Part shown: positions 50,270-59,129 of the stretch, in pieces
Layout: the number at the start of each line of letters is the position of its first letter
Numbering within the stretch: the first letter of the stretch is position 1
Assembly: GCF_950023065.1 (NCBI RefSeq)
Contig: NC_088677.1
Coordinates: forward strand, 89,863,469 to 89,927,468
Direction: 5' to 3'
DNA length: 64,000 nt
Source: Planococcus citri
Lineage: Eukaryota; Arthropoda; Insecta; Hemiptera; Pseudococcidae
Notes under the pieces: generated by a model
What the model was told of the DNA's origin: nothing
Seen by the model: the letters and a program-made list of their open reading frames with translations, nothing else
Database searches by the model: none
Translations under genes and position numbers: made by a program

Positions 50270-50832
50270 TAGTAGTATGGTTTCTTGCTGAAAATTGTCG
50301 TTTTTTTCGCAAAAAATTCCAAAACGTCGTGATTTTTTTCTGAAAATTACCCAAAAGTCTCGTTTTTCTGTGAAAAAAATTCCAAAAACGTCATGCTTTC
50401 TAACAGAAAAATACTTAGAAAATAGTCTCTCATTTTCGACAAGGACTGCACTGGAAAAAATCCTGCTTTTTGCTAAAATTTTCAGTCTTGCATTTGGTCA
50501 GTCTTGCTTTTTCACCTGAAATTGCCAAAAATTACCAAGACGTGTTGTTGTTTTGCTTTAAAAATGCAATAAATTCTCAATTTTCGAAAATTTCAATAAT
50601 TTCCAAGAAAATGCTGCTTTTTGCTAAAATTGTCGAATTTTTTATTTTGAAAAAATTCTCGCTCTTTATCAAAATTGCTTAAGATTGGCAATTTCTTCAT
50701 AAATTAGCCAGAAATTATCAAAAAGTATCAATTTTTTGCCAGTATTCCCAAAAATTCCTGCTTTTTGCCACAGTTGTCAAAGTCTTGCTTTTTGTCTAAA
50801 ATTATGAAAAAATTGTCAATTTTCGACAAATT
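50270..50832 (+). repeat. Degenerate AT-rich tandem array, left of the CAGGG-ended insertion
   Basis: Units around CCAAAAAT..GTC and CTGCTTTTTGC as at 15350. The segment AAGATTGGCAATTTCTTCAT..TTGCCAG (50676-50765) recurs after the insertion at 52048-52139, so the array was tandemly duplicated before the transposon landed. Confidence 0.6.
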
Positions 50833-51009
50833 CAGGGATGCTACGCGGTTACTTTTTAAGTAACCAAGTTACTAAAGTTACTATTAGTAACTTTTGGTTA
50901 CTTTTTTAAAATTTTGGTTACTAAAGTTACTTTTTTTGAGATTTTTCACAAATATCCTTTTTTTTCTTCAAAATTTTACCCAGAACTCTTTTTCTTATCA
51001 TAAAAAATG

Positions 51010-51650
51010 ATGCTGTTTTACCTCTCAGGAATTATGAATTTTCAAAAGCTTTTGCCCTCGCTTCGCTCGGGCTTTTATTCTTATTTCTATGAGTACAGGG
51101 TGCCCAGAAATATCTAGTACCCCTAAGAAAGTTTTTCATTAAAAATATAGGTTGGCAACGTGAAATAGATGCATATGATTGGTGGAATGTTATCTCTCCA
51201 GTCCAACAACCAATCATGTGCTATCATTATTATCATTCACTGTGACCAACTAAAGTATTTTAGTAGAAAACTTTTTTAGGGGTGCTCGATATTTCAGGGC
51301 ACCCTGTATACGTAATAATAATCTCCTGAAAAATTGAAAATTTTGAAGCCAAGAAAATCAACTTTTTACTTACATCATCAGGAATGACGTTGTTTTACGT
51401 CTCATATTATCAATTTTCGCAGCTTTCGCCCTCGCTTCGCTCGGGCTTTTACTCATATTTTTACAAATAACAAATAGGTACCTAGGTATTATGTAATTTT
51501 CTGAAAACTTTTAAAATTTGAAACTTTTGAAGCCACAAAAATCAACTTCTTGCTTAAAAAATGAGGTTGTTTTATGTTTCGAATCATAAGTTTTTCGCAG
51601 CTTTCGCCCTCGCTTCGCTCGGGCAGATATGAATTCTACTGCTACGATTT
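51010..51650 (-). repeat. Three copies of a roughly 165-180-bp tandem unit inside the CAGGG-ended element
   Basis: GCCCTCGCTTCGCTCGGGC lies at 51054-51072, 51428-51446 and 51606-51624. Each is preceded by TGA..TTGTTTTA..TC..TTTTCGCAGCTTT-like sequence. Spacing is 178 bp between the last two. Between the first two it is 374 bp, of which 213 bp is the TA-flanked MITE with its TA. The same unit, inverted, occurs twice at 172-bp spacing in 22992-24393. Confidence 0.8.
51096..51306. mobile_element. Tc1/mariner-type MITE, 211 bp, TA target site
   Basis: The ends CAGGGTGCCCAGAAATATC and the inverse GATATTTCAGGGCACCCTG extend through AGTACCCCTAAGAAAGTTTT and its mirror near 51268-51287. They are flanked by TA at 51094-51095 and 51307-51308. 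TA plus ACAGGGTG ends are characteristic of mariner-type MITEs. Confidence 0.88.
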
Positions 51651-52034
51651 TCAAATATTTCCTAAAATGGAAAAATCAACTCGACAAATTCCAAAAACAT
51701 AATCTCATCAACATCTGACCAATTATTTGGAAAAATCTTGTTGTTGTGTGTGTGGGGGGGGGGGGTGGTAGAGTAAAAGTTGGGAAAATCTAGCGTGAAA
51801 AGTTGGGAGAATTTCAGTCTCCCCCCCCCCCACACATCGCTTCATCACACCTCTGAAAATAAAATGTAGTAGTTTCGTATGGATCAGAGTTTTTCGATCT
51901 CACCTCTATTTTTTGCATTGAAAATTTTTTTGGTCACTTTTTTGGTTACTTTTTGGTTACTTTTTGGTTACTTTTTCCAGCTTTTTTGGTTACTAAAGTT
52001 ACTTTTTTTGAGAAAAATTTGAGTAGCATCCCTG

Positions 52035-53720
52035 CAAATTGCGTTTAAAGATTGGAAATTTTTTCATGAATTAGCGAGAAATTGCCAAAAAGTAAGGTAT
52101 CAATTTTTTTACCAACAATTCCCAAAAATTTCTGCTTTAACTACTAGTGGAACAAGCACAACGAGTATCGTCATTTTATAATAAAATGCTCGCTAATGGC
52201 ACAAATGCTTATTGCGCAAGCAATACCGAGCACGGATTTACCATGAATATAATATATGGCGGAAGGGTTGATGATATACACTCGTACATAATACCGGCCT
52301 TTATATGGCGGTTAAACTGGCGAAGTGGTGTGCTGAGGCACGTATTTGCCACGAATGGAATATATAACACTTATCACCCCCCTCATATCGTGGACACAAA
52401 ATACCATCATCTTCGACTCCGATTCCATCCTTGCACAAAGCACGCGCTCTCTCACACTCGCATTCACATTCACACCCACACATCCTATACTACGAGTACA
52501 TATACGAGTAAGTTCGACAACAATTTGCGCCGACGATGGCTTCGTTGAATTTTAATAAACTCAAGACCACGACTCTCTTTCAGCTGCAAATTATTCGTCG
52601 TCGTCGTCGTCGTCGCGTTCCGTTATAAATCATTAAGCAACAAGAATGCAATTTAATACGAATACGAGTCGAATATCGTTCCAAAGCACGTCAATTTGGG
52701 TGTAGGTACTTTTGTAGTTTGTACCCGGAACTTTTACTCTGTCCGAGTTATGCTTTTTTTTGTACAGTGGGGTATTTCAAGTTTTTGGCTTCGTGTTTTC
52801 AGCCCTTACTCATTTGAAAATGCGAGTTGACGGAGCGATCAAAATAGTTCCTCCTAATGCGGCATTAGCAGAATAATTCTAAACCTCGGACTTCATGATG
52901 AATGACGTACCCTATGAGTATGTTCATGATTTTCTGTTGAGGTTCGGGTCCATTTTTTCCTTCCTCACTTTTTTTGGATATTTCGGGTTTGAAAAAATTG
53001 CGGTTTCTCCATTGTCTGTCATTCAATTCTCACCAAAATAACGTCTTGCAATCCATCGAGATTTAACTCAATCAAAATATCTTTGTGGTTACCTGGTTAG
53101 GTATACGCATATCTTTATCATGAATCAGAATCGAGCACCATAATCCTCTCAAGCTGGTATTGCTATAGTGCCTGGATCGACCTTGTCCTTTAGTTAACAA
53201 CAACAATACACACTTAGTAAAAATTATACTCGTAATTTTCATTATTACGAGTCGGAATTTTTCTCATTTTTGTTATTTTTTTCATCAAGACTCCGGTCGT
53301 TTTCCCATTTCCCATTTATTTTTTTTTCTGTCGTCTTCGTCTTCGTTTTATTAGGCAATTTTATTTAGCGAGCAGAACATTGGAATCCGGCTGTAGACGT
53401 AAACCTCGACGTTAGTCTTACTCTGAGCTATGGCTACGCATTAAAAAGTAATTGTTTTGTCATTCGTTTTTAATTTATGTACATACCTCGCGACAAAAGT
53501 AAACGAGTCGGAGTTAAATTTTTTTTACAATCTACCGAGTTTAAAACGGTTACTTAATTAACCAGCTCGACTTTTATTTTTCTAATTTTTAGCAATGATT
53601 CTATCTGCAAATAATACGAAAAAAGTAGGGTAGCGCTGGGAGCGAGAAAATACGTTTATTTTTAATTTCAAAATAAATGAGCTCCATTTCGTGAAGAAGC
53701 ACGAAATTTGATATAATGAA
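52035..53720. other. Array remnant then unique intronic sequence
   Basis: 52035-52140 continues the AT-rich array. Beyond it there is (GTC)n at 52597-52616 and no supported exon. The open frame at 52147-52548 is rich in His and Thr from CACACA-like sequence and is not convincing. Confidence 0.4.
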
Positions 53721-54287
53721 CAAGAACAAGGACCTCGAAAAGGATTTCTAAAGCACAGGAGACATTCGGACCGTGTAAATCATTTCGGTCGCGTTATCAG
53801 TGTCCCTGTTTCAAACGCGACCCGTAAAAAAACTGATGAATTTTCAAAGTTTTCAGCTGAAACTCGATTCGTCAAATTATCACGATAAAATAATATTTGA
53901 TTGAAGATAAAGCGTCCTTGTTTCATTTCTGAAGACCCATGTTCATTTTTGAATAACTCGTTCAGTGAACGAGTGATTTGTATGGCCCGAAGCCAAATCC
54001 CATTGGAGGGGCACAAAAGGAAAGTTCAAAGGGAGTTATACTCCTCACTTTTTAAAATTTGGTTATCTGGTCGGTCTTGGGGTTATAAATGTCATTACTA
54101 TCAGGATCCGAAAAAGAAAGGTGCCTTAACTTTGAAGATTTTCAAAAGGGAATTTTATCCTTTTTCTCAAAAATATGTACTCGTACACCGAAAATGCCGG
54201 TTTTTGGACTATATGACTTACCTACCTGTTACCTGTTGGTTGGTCACCGTGCCATGTACAGCTACAAGGCTAGAGGCACGGGTCATT

Positions 54288-56700
54288 TTATGCTGTTACA
54301 TTAATGCAAGGAGGTTGGATTTTTGGAGAGGAGAGTAAGACTGAAGGATTATGAGCTATTTCAGGTAGAGTTTTTGGGAGGTTGAGTGATTTTCTTAAAT
54401 TAGTATGATCTTGACAGATGAGTAAGATGTGGGAGATAGTGAGTTGGACTTCGCATGTAGAGCATATTGGAGGGGGTTCTTTTTTGAACAGATGAGAGTG
54501 GGTGAGGAGGGCATTTGATTGACTTATTAGATATGGACTGCTAGCGGCCCATAAGCTTAACTTACGACTATTGTCTTGAACATGGTAAGTCGCAGGTTGA
54601 AATCTGCGCATGCGCCAGCTCTGTTATGAGGTTATACCACCCTGGTACTGTTACACGGAGGTGTGGGAGGTATATCGTCGTCACCTGGTACGACGTCATT
54701 TTTCAGATTCTGGCATGTGCAGAAGCCAAACTGCGACTAACTGATGAATTATGTTCAAGTACCGCTAGCAGTCCATATCTAAAGAGTCAATGGAGGAGGG
54801 TATGGCCTGTATGTGCACAGCATAAGGCAACGTGGGTAAATCTTGAATGTTGGTGGTGTGGCTTTGGCTGGGAATGAACTGTGAACATATGGCTTCCATC
54901 ACATCAGACATTGGAACAGGTATTTCTGGTAAAGGTGAAATTCTTAGTGACTGCTTTGCTGCTAAGTCTGCTGTTTCATTTCCCAAAATTCCTGAGTAGG
55001 CTGGAATCCAGGCTATGGTAACATCCATGTTATATTGGAGAGATGATATTTCTGAGGCAATTGGATGTTGCTTAGATTGAGATCTTAGTTCAGAGATGGA
55101 ATTTAGTGAATCCGTGAAGATCACAACTTTGTTAAGTCTGCTCTCAATTGCCATGTTTAAAGATGTAAGGATAGCCATATGAAGAGTCCGTGGAAAGAAC
55201 TAAGTAAGTCACTTTTTTGAAAAATGAGTTTAGGGTCGAACTAAATTCACTCTGAGGAGTAGAAAAATGTAGTCCATTTTGATTTTGAAAAAAAATCGAT
55301 TTTTTGTGGTTAAAATGGCCTTTGAAAAAAAGAGGAGGGGAGAGAAATAAGCCGAGACCAAATGTGAGGCAATAGGAAGAAAATTTCAACATCGTTAACT
55401 ATTTAGAATATGAAAATTTTTTATTATGTCGTCATTATAATCGATTTTCATCGAATTCAAGTTTTTGCAAAACACTATACTAATTTTTCAATTTTTTGCT
55501 TGATTTTTTCACAAAAAGAGTGACTTTTCAATTTGTGACTGGCATATCTCTTCATTTTTTTTCTACAATGCCTCAAGTTGTGTTTGTGGGATGTTGTGTG
55601 ATATATTTCCAGTCATTACTTTGATGAAATTTTCCATGCACTCTTCATATAGTTCACATGAAAAAATACTGAACAAGCATGGAAGTGGAAATCGCAAACG
55701 ACCAAACAACCACAGCAATCCACAGATTTCGATCCATTGGTGTAAAACAAAATGAAATCATTATACTGAGCAATAAAGTTATTGATGATTCGAGTATTTA
55801 GTTTGGTGTGTTCAAGCAGTGATGTATCAAATGAGAGAATATCATTCTTAGTTTTTATAGGATTTTCTGGATAGAATGGTGGAAGAGGATATAGCTGAAT
55901 GGAGTTGAGAATGGAAGAGGCTTTATGGAGATATGAGTAATAAGCATATGGAAGATTGGGATCAATTTTTGAGTCTATGGTGAGAGGGAGACTGTCAACA
56001 GTTTTAAGGTGAATGAAAAATTTTGAAAGGATGAGTTTTGATCGTATAGAGGGGAGGATTTCAGGTGCTTCCTGATATAATAAGTGTATAGGAGTAGTTC
56101 TGAAGGCTCCAGTTGTCAGTCGAAGAGCTATGTTGTGAATAGTGTTCAGTGATTTGAGTGTTGACTATTTAGCTGATGAGTAAGTTGGCAACCCATAATC
56201 ACATTTTGAGCGAATCAGAGCTCTATAAATTCTAAGAAGAGATTGAGTGTCTGCTCCATTTGTTATACTAGATAGTTTTCTCAATAGGTTTATTCTATTG
56301 TTACATGCTTGTTTTAGATGGTTGATATGGTTTTTCCAGTTTAGTTTGTTGTCAAAGCATAGACCAAGATATGTGATTTGGCTTTTACAAGGTAGTGGAG
56401 TATCTTTTAATTTAATTATGCTTTGGTGATTGCACCCTCTAACATGGCAAAAGTGAACTACTGTAGATTTGCTCTCAGATAGCTGAAGCCCTTTGTCTTT
56501 TGACCAAGTAACTATTTTATTTGTTGATTGTTGAAGAGCAGCTTCAGCCAGTGTTGGATTTTTTGAGGATGCAAATATTGTAAAATCATCAGCAAATATC
56601 GAGAATTCAGTTGGGAAGTTGATTTCATCTGCTACAGAGTTTATGCCAATATAGAATAGTGTGGGACTAATGACTTGCTTTACTTCAAACGAGATTTTTG
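54288..56700 (-). pseudogene. Jockey-group LINE ORF2 (RT, RNase H, C-terminal zinc finger), interrupted
   Basis: Minus strand, in order: VISPTLFYIGINSV and FSIFADDFTIFA (RT catalytic box, about 56580), LQLSESKST, ITYLGLCFDNKLNWKNHI and KCDYGLPTYSSAK (then a stop at about 56165). RNase H words follow: FYTNGSKS at about 55735, where the usual catalytic Asp of TDGS is Asn; IFTDSLNSISEL at about 55105; and IAWIPAYSGILGNETADLAAK at about 55010-54950. After the MITE at 54512-54792, the C-terminal zinc-binding segment ICSTCEVQLTISHILLICQD remains (about 54480-54420). Stops, frameshifts and insertions make it dead. The 55200-55600 stretch between the two RNase H parts looks inserted. Confidence 0.85.
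54512..54792. mobile_element. hAT-like MITE, 281 bp, perfect 8-bp target duplication, inside the LINE
   Basis: The ends share TTGACT..TAGATATGGACTGCTAGCGG in inverse orientation. They are flanked by GAGGAGGG at 54504-54511 and 54793-54800. It belongs to the same family as 42559-45890 by ends and by interior words (CTTGAACAT, TCAGATTCTGGCATGTG, AGAAGCCAAAC). The TIRs extend to about 90 bp, imperfectly. Confidence 0.9.
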
Positions 56701-56715
56701 GACGCAGCAGGGTTG

Positions 56716-56989
56716 AATTGAAGCATAAATGCTTCCAAACTGCACTAAGTCCATTTTCAAGGTTTCGGAGGTTGCAAAGCCATCTAGCATGAAGTCGCAG
56801 CCCAAAATAGCTGATGTTTTGATATATTGTGTCCAAGGGTCTTGGCTACAATATATCAAAAAATCAGCCAATTTGGATCATTTCCACATTTCCAAACTGT
56901 ACTAAGTACATACTCGTATGTACCATGAATTTCGTATCAATATTTTTTTGGACTTAGTGCAGTTTGGAAACATAATAAATGCTTCAATT
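56716..56989. mobile_element. TIR element of about 275 bp next to the LINE reverse transcriptase
   Basis: AATTGAAGCAT..TTCCAAACTGCACTAAGTCCA at 56716-56752 mirrors TGGACTTAGTGCAGTTTGGAA..ATGCTTCAATT at 56949-56989. It explains why the minus-strand open frame reaches 56836 although RT homology starts near 56700. The target duplication is not clear. Confidence 0.6.
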
Positions 56990-57900
56990 ATGTATAAGAA
57001 AATGATCCCAAATTTTGAAAAATCGCGAAACGAACCCTCTCTTCGACCCTTTCTGTGCTCTACTTCGTCACGCCTCTGTGAGGGGGGGGGGCATAGGTCG
57101 ATTTCAAGGAGCAGAAGAAATTTTGAGAAATCGGTTTGCAAAATTGACGGTTTTGAATTTTTCGAAAATTTGTGCCTGTGGACTATTTTCTCATTTTTGA
57201 TCAACAATAATCTATGTATCTACTAATAGTATGATAAACTAGAGTAGCGCTACGAGCGAGAAAATAGAGGTCCGTATTTTTGTGTCTCGAAAATGGAAAT
57301 TTATGAGATGGTAAGGTGGCTGGTGAAAAAAATTCGTATTCACTGTTCATAATTACCTATTCGTGGAAAATGGGCGCTATTGCAATAGACGTAATTTCGT
57401 TTTATTATGCGTTTCTCATTCGGCGGATTAAATGTTTTGAAAAATTAATTCCAGCTTGTACGAATTAATTAGGGATATTAAGGGACGATCTTCACCTCAC
57501 CGTAAAATAAAATAAGGGGAAAAACTCGTCAGTTGGAGCAGGAAAGAAGAAAAGGACGAATAGAATAGTTCGGAGTTTTGGAAATTTCGTCCCATACGAT
57601 GCGTGATATACGTGAACTGAAAGAGTAAAAGAAAAAGACTCGCAGCTTCACGCATCCGTATGTATTTACGGTTCTAATTTATTGGCCGAATAAGTGCCAT
57701 GGTCGAGGGAAAAAAGCGCTCAACCTCGTGTAGTATACGGTACGGACGTTAATTGATCGCGCAAAAGTTACTCGTCGGCAGTCGGGGTATGGTATACTTT
57801 TTTTCGGGTCTGGGATAACGAAAAATATTCCAGATGGGAAGAGGTTATCGGTGCGGGGGGCGAGAACGCAGCGTGAGATTGGTTCGTGCCGGACCCGTTT
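56990..57900. other. Intronic sequence, no exon supported
   Basis: Contains a G9 run near 57080. No repeat family recognised. Confidence 0.4.
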
Positions 57901-57949
57901 TTATGAAATTCGAAAATAAACAGGCCGAAGTGTTGGAGAAGCGTTAAAT

Positions 57950-59060
57950 GATTTTGCGAGAAAAACTTTAATACGATGTATAGGATAGGATGACGACGAC
58001 GGTGACAACGACAACGATTATGGCCACCGTGTCCGTGTTCGTGTCATTGCGTAGATATTTTAGGAGCGAAAATCTGTCAACCTGACTGCGATACGGTGTG
58101 CCTGCGAGTGAGTGAATTACGTGATTGAGTGAGTGAGTGAATGAATGAATGAATGAGTGAGTATGTAAGTGAGTAAGTGAATAAAATTGGTGAGTTGGGA
58201 AGAGCGTACACTAACACGAATGCCGGAGAGCATTTTTACCGTTCAGCGTCCTACTTGGCTGTCTGCAATTTGCGCACACTCGGCCGGTTGCGATTTTCAT
58301 ATCTGGTCGGGTACGGGTACGAGTACGGGTACGCCGGTACGCGTATTTTCTTCAGCTTTTCCAAACAGCTTAGCGTATATACTCGAGAGTTGAGTAGCCG
58401 TTTTCGAATCGAAATCATGTTTTTCATCGTTCGACGCGACAAGTTCGTTTCGTATTCGTAGTCGTATTCGCATTCGTTTACGTACAATTTCCATTTCGCT
58501 TTCGCCTTCGCCTTCGTCTTCGTCTTTTTTGTCGAAACCCATTTTACGAGTTGATTATTTTTCTTCGCCGTGCCAGTATTTTCACCCGCCACCGTATCTT
58601 TCTTGTGTTCATTACATGTTTACTCCTTTTTTTCCTGCCTTTCATTCAAATCGACGTGACGGTAATTCTGTACTCGGTGTTTATGCGTTCTATATTTTGC
58701 TACCTGCATCGAGTTGGATTTTTTTTACGATATGGTTAACGAGTTGCGGAATTTTGCCACTGTAGACCGAATTTATCGATATTTTTCCAGTGCATGCTGA
58801 GAGATTTTGAATTCAGCGTGGATTTGTGAAGCCGCAATAGTGTCTGATTCTGTCGCATAATTTTCATATTTTGGAAATATTCCGACGCCAGTCTGTTAAT
58901 TTACCGGCATTTATCGCTGATATACTCGTAAATGGGTGTGAAAAAATATAGTTGGGTGATCTCGCGAGTTTGCACGATGGGCTGAAAAAAGAAAATTCGA
59001 TATCGCAAACTTACCATCTGTGTTATGATTCGACTACACGAGAGTTTACTTGTATATTGA
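57950..59060 (+). promoter_or_regulatory. CpG- and TTCG-rich block upstream of exon 1b, candidate promoter and 5' UTR
   Basis: This is the least AT-rich part of the right half of the window. It contains GAGTGAGT/GAATGAAT repeats (58115-58180), (GGTACG)-type repeats (58306-58345) and TTCGTATTCG/TTCGCCTTCG repeats (58430-58530). Placement directly before a first-exon candidate suggests regulatory or untranslated leader sequence. This is inference. Confidence 0.35.
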
Positions 59061-59129
59061 ATGGTTCAACGTTATCAGCAAATAGCCAGTAATATGGACG
59101 ACGTTACCGTTCAACATTTATTACAAAAG
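59061..59129 (+). CDS. PLEKHH: Candidate alternative first coding exon (1b) of the PLEKHH homologue
   Basis: ATG at 59061 is immediately preceded by an in-frame TGA (59058-59060). The frame runs 23 codons and ends VTVQHLLQK in phase 0 at AAAAG|gtgagt. Exon 1a ends NMLQQK in the same phase with the same donor, as expected if both splice to one common exon 2. An internal ATG at 59094 has the better context (A at -3, G at +4) and would give a 12-residue start, MDDVTVQHLLQK. No other exon follows before 64000 that I can support. Confidence 0.5.

Larger units (their letters stand above)
50833..52034. mobile_element. hAT-like CAGGG-ended element, 1.2 kb, with GGTTAC subterminal repeats
   Basis: The ends CAGGGATGCTAC and GTAGCATCCCTG are inverses, flanked by CAAATT (50827-50832 and 52035-52040). 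Both ends are packed with GGTTACTTTTT and AAGTTACTAAAGTTAC words: six or more on the right (51930-52005) and a similar cluster on the left (50848-50940). The 6-bp flank is shorter than the 8 bp expected of hAT, so the class is tentative. The interior carries a tandem repeat and a TA-flanked MITE. Confidence 0.75.

Noticed and set aside
52147..52548. 133-codon open frame after the CAGGG-ended element
   Set aside because: The His/Thr-rich end reflects CACACA-type repeats; no domain or conserved word.
53901..54338. 145-codon open frame on the plus strand
   Set aside because: It overlaps the 3' part of the minus-strand LINE and has no recognisable domain.
54556..54615. tRNA-like segment (CTTGAAC anticodon-like loop and a GGTTGAAATC B-box-like word)
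   Set aside because: The same words occur inverted at the other end of the MITE, so they are part of its long TIR. The T-stem does not pair properly and there is no acceptor stem.
56700..56836. N-terminal extension of the minus-strand RT frame
   Set aside because: It is translation of the TIR element at 56716-56989, not part of the reverse transcriptase.
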